Assembly (NCBI GenBank): GCA_022605955.1
Contig: JAKCOZ010000005.1
Coordinates: 29,569,450 to 29,633,449, forward strand
Source: Rallus limicola
Lineage: Eukaryota > Chordata > Aves > Gruiformes > Rallidae
Direction: 5' to 3'
DNA: 64,000 nt
Part shown: positions 49,500 through 62,300 of the stretch, piece by piece
Layout of the letters: each line of letters opens with the position of its first letter
How positions within the stretch are numbered: the stretch's first letter is position 1
Position numbers and translations under genes: made by a program
The notes under the pieces: generated by a model
The model's input: only the letters and a program-made list of their open reading frames with translations
Told to the model about the DNA's origin: nothing
The model's database searches: none

Positions 49500-50247
49500 C
49501 TTAGCTCATACTTTGGGGAGGAACAACCGAATGTATCAGTACAGGCTGGAGGATGACCTGCTGGAAAAGAGCTCTGTGGAGAAGGACCTGGGGGTCCTGG
49601 TTGATGACAGGTTGGCTATGAGCCAGCAGTGTGCACTGGTGGCTAAGAGAGCTAATGGGATCCTGGGATGCATCAGGAAGAGTGTGTCCAGCAGGTCGAA
49701 GGAAGTGATCCTCCCCCTCTACTCTGCGTTGGTCAGGCCCCACCTGGAGTACTGTGTCCAGTTCTGGGCTCCCTGGTATAAAAAAGACAGGGACCTTCTG
49801 GAGAGAGTCCAGAGAAGGGCAACGAAGATGATTAGGGGCCTGGAACATCTCCCCTATGAGGAAAGGCTGAGTGAGCTGGGTCTGTTCAGCCTGGAGAAAA
49901 GAAGACTTAGGGGGGACCTAATTAGTGTTTATAAATTGGGATGCAGGGGGAATTGGCCAGCCCGTTTTCAGTGGTCTGTGGGGACAGGACTAGGGGCAAT
50001 GGCTGTAAGCTGGAGCATAGGAAGTTCTGCACCAACATGCGGATGAACTTTTTCACAGTGAGGGTGAGAGAGCAGTGGAATAGGCTGCCCAGGGAGGTGG
50101 TGGAGTCTCCTTCTCTGGAGATATTCAAGTCTCGTCTGGATGCCTATCTATGTAATATGAGATAGGGAGCCTGCTTTGGCAGGGGGGTTTGGACCCGATG
50201 ATCTCTTGAGGTCCCTTCCAATCCCTAAGATTCTGTGATTCTGTGAT
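49500..50247 (+). mobile_element. CR1 LINE, 3'-terminal ~750 bases, best kept copy
   Basis: A 5'-truncated CR1 element with the last part of ORF2 and the 3' UTR. Landmarks in order: GTATCAGTACAGGCTGGAGG, GGACCTGGGGGTCCTGG, CCCCACCTGGAGTACTGTGT, AGAGAAGGGCAACGAAGATG, CTGTTCAGCCTGGAGAAAAG, GGCAATGGCTGTAAGCTGGA, GCTGCCCAGGGAGGTGGTGG, GATGATCTCTTGAGGTCCCT and a duplicated GATTCTGTGATTCTGTGATA tail. The tail repeat marks the true 3' end at about 50247. It is the least decayed CR1 in the window. Confidence 0.97.
49513..50165 (+). pseudogene. CR1 ORF2 C-terminal remnant, frameshifted
   Basis: Frame 49513-50046 encodes the region after the reverse transcriptase palm: KDLGVLVDD (about residue 25), [20 protein letters not shown] (about 67-86), [20 protein letters not shown] and [20 protein letters not shown] (to about 142). 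After that point the frame becomes unrelated. The proper C-terminus ([20 protein letters not shown], then [16 protein letters not shown], to 50165) continues in a different frame. The frames differ by one base (mod 3), so one or more indels lie at about 49935-49975. The endonuclease and catalytic domains are missing by 5' truncation, so no active protein is possible. Confidence 0.93.
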
Positions 50248-53200
50248 ACTTATTTTCTGAAGTGCTCTCACTTGGCAAGCAGCCACATCATTTATATGGA
50301 TCTGATGGATTTGAGGAGTAATATTTTAATGATGTTTGTATCTTGAGAAACAGACAGTTGTTGCTACGAACCAATGTTTTCCATTCGGCTATAATAGCTA
50401 AATAGCTAAATAGCTAAATAGCTAAATAGCTAAATAGCTAAAACTATTTCTCTGTGTACATCTCACATTGCAACTTTTCCCTAAGAAAATCTGATGATAT
50501 AGAAGTCTAAAATTATGATATTCAAACTGTATAAAACATACCATCAGAAAGTTTGAAAAAAAAAAGTGTAGAATTATTAAAGAATCGTGTCAGCTATTTT
50601 ACTCTTGTTAATAGCACTTCAGTTTAGGAATTTGTTTGGTTTGGGTTTGGTTTAATTTCCATTTCTTTTTCTTAAGGAAAAAAAAATCTTATCTTAAAAT
50701 GCAACTACAACTGGAAGGCAGTGGTATTCCTCTGACTACTGGCAAGACAATTGCCTGTTACCTACTAACATTTGTAGAATGCTGAAACTGCATGATAGTT
50801 CCGATTGTTATTTTTTTAAGTAATTATTGTATTAAATTTGAATCTCACTTATTTTTCTCAAGATTGATGTTTATAAAATACAGATTACTTCCTTCTTGTT
50901 TCAAGTACCTCTTGTTCCTGTTGTTCTAAAGCTGGAATCACTTCTCTTTCACTATTATTTTAGAAGTTTTCATCCCCCGGCACGCTCTCCGATAGAGTAA
51001 CTCAGAGCAGTGACAGACAATTCCACAACTGTCTAATGAGAGTAGATACAAGGTTTGTCTACATATGAGAGCAAAAAGATGAAGCTGCTTTGAAGTAAGG
51101 CCACTTGTTCCTCATGAGCACCTCCAGACTTCAATTCAATTGCATGTATTGACTTCACACCTTGATAGTCTGCGCATAGACCTGATCTCAGACAAGAATA
51201 ACCAGAAAATGTTAAGCTACCAGTTCTGAGAATAGTGGTGCTTCATGAAGCCCTTTTACCAAAAGAGTTGTGTCTCAGTGGTGCTCCTGTGCGGATTTTT
51301 TGATACCTGATAATAGATTAATTTACCCCACTGCATTCACATCCTTACAAAGACACTACCTATCACATTTTTCTCTTTAGCCACTTACTGACACAAAACA
51401 TATAGAAACTCACTGTCTTTTCAGATGCTTGTATTTTTCTGCAGCTGGAATAAGTCTAAAATCATCTTTATAGAAAAGAAGACCTAGACATAAGTCTACA
51501 TGTGCATATACAGAGAAAACATAGCCCATTAGTTTAGCCCCTTAACAAAGCAGTATGAAAACAGGAGGAACATCTCAAAATTCTATAATGGAATGACACA
51601 GGAGCCTTTTCTCTTTACTGCTAAACTCATTGTTCAACCAGCCTCTTTTCTTATTTCATTTGCATGTCTAAAATTGACAGAATATTTCCTTCATCCTCCA
51701 TTTGGCATGTCCCAAAACTTTAGTTTTTAAGCTTTTTAGAGCACAGATTATCTTTTACAACAAAAATCATAGTTCTTTACAGTATTATTTCAACAGCTAC
51801 AATGCAAATCATTAACAGCTATAAGAAAAATTTGCAAATTTCAATATCCTAAAAGAAGTTAACATTTCTGCTCTAAGAGTATTTGGCTGTAAAACAAAAA
51901 AAAAACCCAACACATTGGGACATTTGGGAATGGAGGGGTGGAATGTGTGGGGAATATTATGTGCACAGAAATCTAGAAGATATAAGTTATGTCTAAACTT
52001 TGTGACTCATTAATATGTGGGTAAGGATTTGACTTTTTTACACCGAAATAGGAAGAAATAATGAAGACAGGGATTTTACTTGAAACTAGCTATGCATCTG
52101 TACCTATGCAGAGTAGAAGTCTAATAATAATTCTGGAAAGGATCAGAAACATTGATAAATAGGATGTGGCTGATAAAGACATTTCTGTTTGTGCTGTGTA
52201 GATTGGCGTTTTAGGCTGCATAGAAGGGTTTCACTATGGACAATTTACTGTCAGATCATATCTAGGCAATATCTTAGAACTGAACTTAATCAGTACGGAA
52301 AAGGGGAAAATGTTGTGAACATCGGGTTTAAAGACCATTTAAAAATGAAAAGGTGAATTTATTACTATGTCCCAAACCCTCATCATTTTCATGCAAGAAA
52401 ATCTTGTTAGCTTTGCTAGTCAGCAAATTTCTCTAAGTCTTGACACAATGCAAGACGGGTTATGCAAAGACTGTGGGACAGCAGCTATTATGAGCTTTAG
52501 GAGATATATATAGATATATTAAAGAAGATGATAACCAACAACATTCCCATCCCAAAATGATGGGAATTAAGTAAATTGAGAGGTTTTAATGTTCTCATAG
52601 AGCTTATTTAGACTTGCAGGAAGAGGGCAGTGTCCTAGAGAGCAAGCACCTCCAAGAGATGCAGGGTGTATGTTTTATGTGCTGATTCACAAACTTGTAT
52701 GAGCTTTCAGCCAGGTTACAAATTTCTGATTCAGCAGTAATTTAAGATTAGAAACTAAGTTTGCTAAAAGCAAAATTTCTATAGACTGGTTGTTTCCAGG
52801 CTGGTTAATACAGCATTTTGAAATGACCAAAACACTTCCCTTTTTTCCACAAGTTCTGAACAGAGGGTGATAATGAGTTATATATCCTAACACTATAGGC
52901 TGCATCTAAAGGGCAAGACATTTTCACTCTGCCTTTCACCCTAAAATAATTTCCCCTTCCCCCTCAGGCTTAAACAGAGGTTTATTGCTATAGAGTATTA
53001 CAATTTACACATAGGATCATTTCCTCTCATTTCTCATCAACTCTTCCAAAACAACTTCACGACAGCACTAATGTAACTCTTTTAAATAAAAACGGTCAAA
53101 AAGAAGCGATTTTTTTGGAATATGAACATCTGAAATCATCTGAAACATTTTTTCTTGAACGTTTTTTTTCCATATAGCTAAAATTTAGGTGTACAGAAAA

Positions 53201-55394
53201 AGCTCCTGTCTGAAAGCCACTAATCTGTGTGTTGTCCCTATAGTTAAGTGAAAATGATTCCTAGAAAAAGTGCTTGCATTTCCATTGGCATATTACTCTA
53301 GTTAAAAGAACATAGTTAACGGCAGTATTGAAATGCTCTGTTATTTATACAATACTAGAGCCTGCTTTGGTTGTTCTCTGTGGACTTTGATCATTAAAGT
53401 AATGACCACAATTAATTTTCACCCAGAAGGGAAATATTTTTTGTCAGTGCTGTGCTGCAAGTCAAACTTTTATGGGCTCTGTGGGTACAGTTTGCATATT
53501 AGACAAAGTTAGCCATAGAGGGCATGCTTCTAGTTCTATTGCTTCTTTTCAAGTATTATTGACATAATGTCTATCAAAAAAATGTAAAATTCCTGAAGAA
53601 TTAAGTTATGATGGTAGAGGAAACAACCTTGTCCCATCCTCCCAGTATTTCATGATACTCCATGTCAATCAAGTTCAGAGCTGAGTTAGCAGTGCCATAT
53701 ATTGCCAACTCTAAAAAAGAGGGTCAAGGCAAGCTGCTGTTTTGACTCTCACAGCTGGGAGCAACACTTTTAATAGGCGTGTACATCTGCTGCACTTAGA
53801 ATGAAAATATACTTGGCTAGTTGCATTCATGCCCATCTGTTGGGATGGCATGCTGCCTGCTCACAGGTCGGTCACATCATTGCCACATGGCACAAATGCC
53901 AGAATACAGACAGCTTATTTGGCCAGCCTGCTTCTCAGTAAAAGTGAACAGATATTCTGCAGGACATGATTACAAACACTAGCAGTACCATTTTGATAAC
54001 AAGTGCTATTCAAACTTGGTTGCTCCTCAATACATTTTCATATTGCAACACCTGATCTATTGATGTTTCCACAAGTTTTTTTCACACACACATCAGGCAG
54101 TTGTTGGTGAAGACTGGACTATCTGAAGTATACTATAAGATATTTGCACTCTCCTTTTGCCACAAAATATGTGCAAAAAGATTAAATATTTTGTATGGTC
54201 ATTCCATATCATTAACCTCTAACTGATAGTGGGGATATTAAGCTGAAGCTACCACTCTGAAGCTCATTTAATACCTTCTCAGATTCTGAAGAGATCTCTA
54301 TCTTGACATTTACCAAAGTAACAGCTTTCTTTTCTGAATAGCAGAAACAGCTATTTTCCTACATGTCTCAAAATAGCAAGAGTCCTCTCTGATCTCTTTT
54401 TATAGAGAAATGTTGACTTTTTTTTTAGCATAAACACAGATGATATTATTTTGTTGACTGAATTTGAGCATATAGTTAGATGAATGAAAAGATCCTTTCC
54501 CAACAAATTTGTGTCTCCTCTCATAGCAACACGTTCAAATTAAGTAGAAGCAACACCAAATTTCCCATTTTCAGGAAATTATTTATGGAATAGAATTATT
54601 TCATCTATTTGCAAACTAACTTGTGTGTCTGGGGCACAAAACTTTTTTATTGTTTGTTATTTCTGAGATTTCCTGAAAAAAACTCTAGATTGTGTGTACA
54701 AGCATATGACTCCTACTGAAGATGAAGTATGTATTAGTAATAGTTGAAAAAGGCAAAAGTGAATGATTTACAAAGATAGGAATTTTTTATTAAGTTTTGG
54801 TATGAATCAATGTGAATAAGGTCAAAATCATCACTTAAACTTGAAAAATACATTGCTTTAAACATACTCATAAATACAGAAATTCTCAGAACCATTATGT
54901 CATTATTCATCATAACAAGTATAAGGAAATATATCTATAACTAAGAAATACTGCAGTGCCCTTTGGACTAATATAAAGGTAGGCTACTGTATTATTTTTA
55001 TTAGTACTATGTGCATTTTTATATCACTTCTGTATCAATATGGTTTGTTTTATGAAGCCTCATCTATTTAAAAACAAAAAAATTAAAGGGCAAATTATTT
55101 AATGTCAGCACCAGACAGAATAAATCTGTCTTGTTAGAGTCTCAAACATACAAGTAACTCATCTCATAGGATCACAAACAACACAGGGAATTAGGTGAAC
55201 AGACCAAAAGGGGAAAATTCTCCTGGAATTTAAAGGAAAACATGAGCTTAAAAACAACCCCATATAGAACTTTGTGGTATCACAAGTTTGGGGGTGGGAG
55301 ACAAGATTTGGCCACCTCCCCTGTATCACTGGATAATGAATGGCTCATAATCCTATGTCATATAATATGCCTATGCTGCGAAGCGTCTCCATGA
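50248..55394. other. No gene seen; A+T-rich DNA with an octanucleotide repeat
   Basis: Apart from the repeat at 50395-50442 there is only A+T-rich sequence. Open frames are short. The patch at 53640-53960 is less A+T-rich but shows no recognisable exon or repeat. Confidence 0.4.
50395..50442 (+). repeat. Six perfect copies of TAGCTAAA
   Basis: The 8-base unit TAGCTAAA repeats six times without a mismatch. Each unit contains the palindrome TAGCTA. It lies about 150 bases after the CR1 3' end at 50247. Confidence 0.97.
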
Positions 55395-56013
55395 AGTTTA
55401 GTCTGTGAAGCATCTCTGAGAGCTCAAGGGAGGTGGTTTTCCCCCTCTACTCTGCTCTCATAAGAGCCCAAATGTAGTACTATGTCCAGTTCTGAGGTCC
55501 CCAGTGCAAGAAAGACATGAAACTCTTCGACCAGGTCCAAAGGATGACCACAAAGATAATAAGAGGGTTGGAGAACCTCTTCTATGAAGACAGGCTGAGA
55601 GAGTTGGGCTTGTTCAGCCTGGAAGAGATAAGGGTCTGGGGGGACCTTATTGCAGCCTTTCCATATAGAAAGCAGTCTTATAAGAAAGATGGGGAGATCT
55701 TTTTAACAAAGCCTATAGTGACAGGACAAGCAGCAAATGTTTTAAACTGAAACAGGGTAGATTTAGGTTGGATATAAGGAAGAAACTTTTTTACAGGAGG
55801 AGTGTTGAGACAGGTGGTGGACAGGTAGCCCAGAGAAGCTGTGAATGTCCCATCATTAGAAGTGTTCAAAGTCAGGTTAAATGGGGATTACACTTAATGT
55901 AGCTGAAGATGCCCCTGCCCATATCTGGAAGGGTTGGGCAGACAATCTTTAAAGGTCCCTTCCAACCTTTCCTATGATTCTGTGATTCTACTATTCTATT
56001 ATTCTACAATTCC
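55395..56013 (+). mobile_element. CR1 LINE 3' part, older copy (about 620 bases)
   Basis: Plus-strand CR1 with drifted landmarks: AAGGGAGGTGGTTTTCCCCC, ACTATGTCCAGTTCTGAGGT, CAGTGCAAGAAAGACATG, ATAATAAGAGGGTTGGAG, GGGCTTGTTCAGCCTGGAAG, GGGGGGACCTTATTGCAGCC, GATATAAGGAAGAAACTTTT, CAGACAATCTTTAAAGGTCC and TTCCAACCTTTCCTATGATT. The 3' tail extends as degenerate ATTCTAnT units to about 56013. Frame 55517-55750 keeps the KIIRGLENLFYEDRLRELGL motif of the ORF2 end, then breaks. The left border is approximate. Confidence 0.93.
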
Positions 56014-58689
56014 ATGACTACTGGGTCTCTGTCCTCTGATTCTATGTTTTAGTTTAATAATCACAATATTTTAAAAAACCAAACAAAATAAACCAAACAG
56101 TAGATACTTTAAACTACCTTAAATATAATTTTAGATATAGGATTTATTTTAAACTTGTGTGTCACTTACTAACAAGCAAAACCAATTGGAACAGGGCAAA
56201 CTTCGCTACATTTACTCAAATATTTACCTTTGCAAACCCCCACATTTGCACTGGCAATATCTGCTGTGTTATCCATTCGATTTCTGCTGAAAATGAACAG
56301 TCATTAGCAAAAGTATTTGTACAAAATGAGAACACTATGAATATTGTGGTAAATGTTAGAAGAGAAATTAATACTTTAGGTCCCCATTTTGATAATGAAA
56401 TGTTAAATATACAACCAAAAAGTGTAATGTTATGTGAACAAACTACATAAGTAAACCTCAGAGTCATATTTTGCTTACAATGTAAGTAAATTTTTTGATT
56501 GAAGCTTCTTGATGGAATATTAATTTCGGTTTATTTTTCCACAACTGCATTCTCTCTGTTTAAAAATCAGTAGAACTTATAACATTAACCCTTTTCTCAA
56601 GAAAGAGATTGAAAGTTAAGTCAGAATCCAGAACAGGATTATATTAACAATGTTATTATACTGTATTTTAGTTACCTAGTCAAACCTAGGCATCTGTTGG
56701 GTCAAGATCTGTATGTCCAGTCCCCAGTAATATAGAAGTTAGCTAGTACATCACAGGAAACATAAAACTAAGCAAAAAGGTGCTAATCCAATAAACAAGT
56801 GGTAGTAACATTTTATTGTAAGAAGAATTAAATTGTTAAGATTTGATTTTAAGGACTTACTAGAAAGTAAGCTTATAGGGGATTCCACAAAGGGTCTTTG
56901 AAGTTTTTTCAGAATAAATCATTAAATATAAAGCATAAAGCCTTCCAGTAATTAAAAATAAAATCAGTGACAATGTGACTGATGCCAGTGCACATTATTA
57001 CTGAGCAAAATATGTTTTCATAATACTGATGTGATAGAAATTTAACGACAGTAAATTAATTGAAAAGCTTACTTCTGACTTGTTCCATTTATCTAATAGG
57101 AAAGATGTTTCTTCAAGCTTCTGTGTTATGCAAGAGGTAATAATAACAGATTGTAAGAAATATGTAAAGTTAGTGAATAAACGTGGATATTAGAAGTAGA
57201 TGCCTCAAATGTGGTACTGGAAAACTTTGCTTGAAAATCAAGACATGAAAATATGCCAGCTTCAGAAAATTAAAATGCTCTCAGTGAACTTTACTTTCAT
57301 TCTTGATCATTTTTTACGCTGGAAGTCGTGTAGTTATGCAGATTTTCAAACACAGCTGTATAATTTCAATTCCACTAAAAGCCACAAGAATTTGTGTTCC
57401 TAATATTCATAAACTACCAAACCAAGATTTTTTTTGTGCAAGTATAACTATTTTAGAAGAGAGTGATTTTTATTTTTTTTTACCAAAAACTGTACAGCAC
57501 ATACTCAACTATATTGCTATAATATTGTCTAAACCCATGTGATTTTTTTTCTGTCTCCACAAACATGTTAGAGAAAGACTATCAGTACTCACACATAAAG
57601 TATATGACCAGTATACAATATAAAAAACCACCAGCAGCGGAATGATGACAAAGCTAAGGTGTCCTTTATATTCTATACTAACACTTGGAAAATATGTATT
57701 AGAATTTGTTAAAAAAGAAAATAAGACAGTAAGAACAGCAGTTGTTACAATATTGCAGCATTTCACCCTAAAAATTTTCCTTCACTTGATTTACGTGGAA
57801 TAATTAAATAAAAACCCTTGCTACTATTTAATTATTTTCTTTTCATATTACTATGAGATGTTCCAACAGTTATCTTATCCAGCAAGATTGAACTCAAACA
57901 AGTGTGAGCTAGCACTTCCAATGAAATTAAGGGTTAAAAATAATGTCATTGGAGAAAAAAAGAAGTGATAAAAGCATGTTTAAAGTGTGACCAAGAAAAC
58001 AAATTGAGCTGCAGGATGAAACCCCAGATTAGAAACGGTCAGTGAAAATACCTATGGATATCAGAGACTATGAGTGGCAAGATTTATCTCAGCCTGGAGT
58101 AGTACTGCAGTCTGGAGCACCATGGCAAATCATAAATATGCTCAAGTTAGCTGAAGAAAAGACAAAAGCAAATACTGTTGTTAGGTAATGGAAGAAACTG
58201 ACTTTTGAGGGGAAAAAAAAGGAAACAAATTCATATAATTTTGCTAAGTGATTACTAAGGAAAAAGTGTAAAAGATGGTAACTACACATTGTAGGTGGAA
58301 ATTAGTACAGAAGAATGAAAGGAATTATTTCAAGAGGCACAACAGACCATAACTACCTAAAGAACTAATAGCTGGCATTAAGAAAGGGACAATTTTGGAT
58401 GCATATTAGAAAATACTTTCCGATCCATTAGACTCTAATATATTCTTCTGAGGAAAGTACTGAAATCCTGGTTATTTAAGAAATTTAGCAATTAGACTGG
58501 AAGAAGTAACAGAAAATATGCTGAGAGGAACAGTACATCACCTGCAAGAAAATTGAAAAAAGTTCTATCAGGTCATCTAATTCACCTTAATTTCTATGAA
58601 AATTAATGTATGCTCTTTTCCCTTGGTTTAAGTTTTGCTCATCCAGTCATGAAACATCTTAAATCTCTGGACTCATAAAATGTCTTTCA
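56014..58689. other. No gene seen; A+T-rich DNA
   Basis: No repeat or exon recognised. Several 60-97-codon frames (for example 56157-56450) appear on both strands and lack domains. Confidence 0.4.
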
Positions 58690-58960
58690 TTCAGGCAGCA
58701 GTGCCTCAAAGCTATTCAGGCTAATTAGCCAAGGTCATTTAAATACATTTTGCATGAAGCACCTTAAACTCAGTGTGCCATTTTATATATTTATCAAATT
58801 ACTAATCAATATGCTATACCACAGTTACTACTGGGCCCTGAGCTACACAGAGAATGCTGTATGAATTCAAATCATGCGAGCTGCTGTCTGCATAAATGAA
58901 ATTAAAGTGTATGCAGGGATCATTATTCTCAATACAAAAGAAATGAAGAAGTGGCCTAAA
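58690..58960. promoter_or_regulatory. Candidate conserved enhancer-like block
   Basis: GGCTAATTAGCC (58719-58730) is a perfect 12-base palindrome with a homeodomain TAATTA core. It is followed at once by a nuclear-receptor half-site AAGGTCA (58731-58737) and an octamer-like TTTTGCAT (58748-58755). Further on are TAATCAATATG and CTGCATAAATGAAATTAAAG. Sequence complexity is higher than in the flanks. Sites are seen; conservation and function are inferred. Confidence 0.3.
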
Positions 58961-59049
58961 TGCAGTACATACCACAAATCTGTATTTTAAGTAAATCTTA
59001 GCTGTGTTGTTGGTTTCTTTTTCTTTTTTTTCTTTAACAAACCTTGTAC

Positions 59050-59311
59050 TAAACTAGCTTAAATTTCACTTTCTTTCTCCAGCATATTGCCTCCACTGTA
59101 TTGGTAAAGTAATTTATTCCATCCTCTGTGGAGAGCATGGATCTCATTTGCCAGCATATTTATCTTTCCTGCCACTGCACTGTCATTCATCTGCAATCTC
59201 CACAGAATACCAGACCTGTGCAGAATTTCAATTAGGATTGATTCAACTAAATCCAGGCCACAGAATGGAGGCTGACAGGGTGACCCCCTGAGAATTTAAT
59301 ATGCTGAATCT
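59050..59311. other. Low-homopolymer patch, possibly conserved; no gene
   Basis: About 260 bases of more balanced composition (GGAGAGCATGGATCTCATTT, TGCCACTGCACTGTCATTCA, GATTGATTCAACTAAATCCA). No long open frame and no known repeat. It could be a conserved non-coding element or a decayed retrocopy ending in the A run that follows. No polyadenylation signal precedes the A run. Confidence 0.25.
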
Positions 59312-59335
59312 AAAAAAAAAAAAAAAAAAAAAAAA
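59312..59335 (+). repeat. A24 homopolymer
   Basis: Twenty-four uninterrupted A bases, the longest homopolymer in the window. Confidence 0.95.
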
Positions 59336-62300
59336 GGTAAAAATACAAAACAAAAACCAGCTCAAGTTTAGCACCATAATTCATTAAATCCTCTATACAC
59401 TCTGTTTAATCTGACTCATAATAGGGTTTTTTCAGACTCTCTGTTTTGTGTGGGTAAACTGCTTTACAGTAGTTTTGATAACCACGGGAAAGAAATTACC
59501 ATAAAAATCTCTACTCTTCCTTTGAGGTCTAATCAACTCGAACTCAGACAGCTTGTAATGAACAGAAAAATTATTTCCACAGAGGCTGAGATACCTTAAG
59601 CTTTCTATTCTGTATATGTATCATTCAAAAATCAGTACAGTGTAGGTACACAGGTAAAATAGCTCTTTTATTGGACACTTGATTTGACAGACTTCCAGTG
59701 GTTTTCACTGTGATCATTGACAGACTTAATCTGCTTGTCAGTTAAACGTCCTAAAAGAATTTCTTAAATAATTTGTGGTTACTAGAAGGGTTTTTCAGGC
59801 AGCTAAACTAAGGAAGAGTAACCTGAGGGGTTTGTTTTTCACATGTAGTATGCAAGTATGTAAGTACTATTCAAGTCCTAATTTTATATTAACAGCTGTA
59901 CATGATGTGTGACTGACTGTGATTATACACCAGAAGCAGGTGTAAGTAGACACTCAGTTTTACTCTAAAGCATTACAGTAGAAAAGAGAAACAATAACAT
60001 TTCCTTGTTTAATTAGCTTTTTGTTGTCATTAAAGAATTCTCTTGAATACATTTTACCTAAAGATCAAATTTTAACCACTGAAAAACATACAGCTATAAA
60101 CTCCCACATAAATTAACATGAAAGGTAGGATAAGAATATGCAATACATTTCCCAAAGATAAAACCAAACACAAAAATAAAAAAATACAAATGTAGTGGGG
60201 AAGTATTGTCACACACACATATTAATGTTGAATAAAGCACAAGTCAGCTGGAAATGGATGAAATAATAAAGACATTGATTTTTTTGATCACATGGATAAC
60301 ACATCAATGAATACAACGTAAGGAAAGAAATTATTTATTTGGGGATGGGGTTCTTATTATTTTAACTCAACAGGACTTAATAATAAATATTTTATGAACA
60401 GGGACAACTATTACCAATGAAAAAATTAATATCTACACAGTGTCCAGAATGAACCTGCTATATGATAGATTTCTTTCTGAAATTTAATGGCAAGATCTAA
60501 ATGTAATTGCAGCAAAGGGAACACTGCATTAATGCATCATTTGTTACTTTACTATAATAGATCTGTGTCCTTTATTGATACATTTGGTATAGGGTAGTGG
60601 GATATATAAGAGATCATGCTGCCAATATATTCTTTGATCATCAGTTTTTCCCATGATTCTTTTGAGGTACCAGTTTATGATTCTAATCAATTAAAATTTT
60701 CCTCTGGTACCTCCTATGTCTAGAAATACAACAATAAGCACATTCCAAAGCATAAATATGCTTTCTTTGGGGAATGCATGAAGCAACACAAGTGTGTTAT
60801 TACACTGCTTATGGATATCATTCAGATATGACAGAGAATAGTATAGTATGAGAATGTGATAATAATAAAATTAAATTGAAGATGACACAGAGAAATTTTG
60901 CCATCTTCCTTCTGCCATTTGTCTAGATTTGATCTTGCTCTTCATTCACCATATACCAGACTTTTCATCCTCTAGGCATTTGTCAGACTGAGAGTCCTAT
61001 ATTTCTGGATCAATAAGCTGAAACTATGATGCGGTTGTCCTATTCAGAGGTTAATTCCAGTTCATAGATATACCTTTTATCTTTAACAACTGTTCCCTAT
61101 CAAGAGGTCTCTGTATCATGGCACTCTTTATGACAAAAAGAGTTCATCTAGGGAAACTATTTCCCTAGGAGAGTTACTATGTTCTATATTCAAAAGGAAT
61201 AATAAACAAAAATATTGAAAAGAAACTACTGCTGGTGGAAATTTTGGCAGCTCTTCTACTAAGTCATGTTTCTTGTTTTGTGACATAGCACCAGATAGAA
61301 AAAGATCAATTCTTCATTTTCCCACTTGCGGTTATCTCAGGATCAACCTGACCCAGTGTCCCATTACTGAAAGTCATCCTAGGTAGTGTCTCAAACTGCC
61401 TAGTCACTAGTCTCCATTGAAGGCCCAGACATTTAGGTCAAAAGGAATCTGTTGTTCCTCAAATCCTACACTTACCCATATTTACAACCCCGTGATTTAT
61501 TTGACCCGTTCTAGTTCTTATCGGTATCACCAGTTCCGCAATCCATATGGAAAAACACTTGTGATTCTAAAATTACCTCATGTAATTTTTAAGTACTCTA
61601 GATGGACTTCTAAGTGTGATGAGAGGAAGTTTTCATCTTATCTTTTACCTTCATTTGACTTTGGCACATTTTATTTAGCCTACTTTTATGTTATAATTTC
61701 TACACCCACGAAAAGTACCATTTTAAGAATCAAACACCATGGATTTTTTTACAATAGTTAAGAAAAAGTACTGCATACATCTGTCTTCACTGTCATCCAC
61801 TATTTTCTCTACTTTCTGATAAGTAATGTATTTTGTTCTTTTAATTTATTTATAAAAATTTTCTTTTTACTTTTCATTGCTTGATATTATTTCTTCTGAC
61901 TTAGCCTGTCTGATTGGGCTGTTATTCTTGCTCTATTCTTTTTCATTCAGATCATTTCCATTCTTGTTTAATTTCTTTTTGTTTTTCTAAGTCTTAAAAG
62001 TGATCTGATATAGTCACATATATCTTTTACTGTATTTTCTATCTATACTTTTCACCTGAATAGTTCATTATTATGCTTTTAATAAGGTTGCTTACATTGA
62101 CTGACACCTCTACTGTATTGCTTTACCACAAGATCATGTTCCCAAGAGACCTTGTTTCATTTTCAGTCAATTTATTGATGCTTTTCTGTTTTATAATTTT
62201 AGTGACATCACTTCATTTAAAAGATCCAGAAATCACACCAACTTTGCAAACTAAAGTAAATAAGCAACGACAGAAAAAGTGAGCCTATACCTTTTCACTT

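Noticed and set aside
59050..59335. Possible processed pseudogene ending in A24
   Set aside because: No open frame, no polyadenylation signal before the A run and no target duplication found.
61417..61761. 115-codon plus-strand frame
   Set aside because: No recognisable motif. It lies beside a T-rich skewed region where plus-strand frames are expected to be long.
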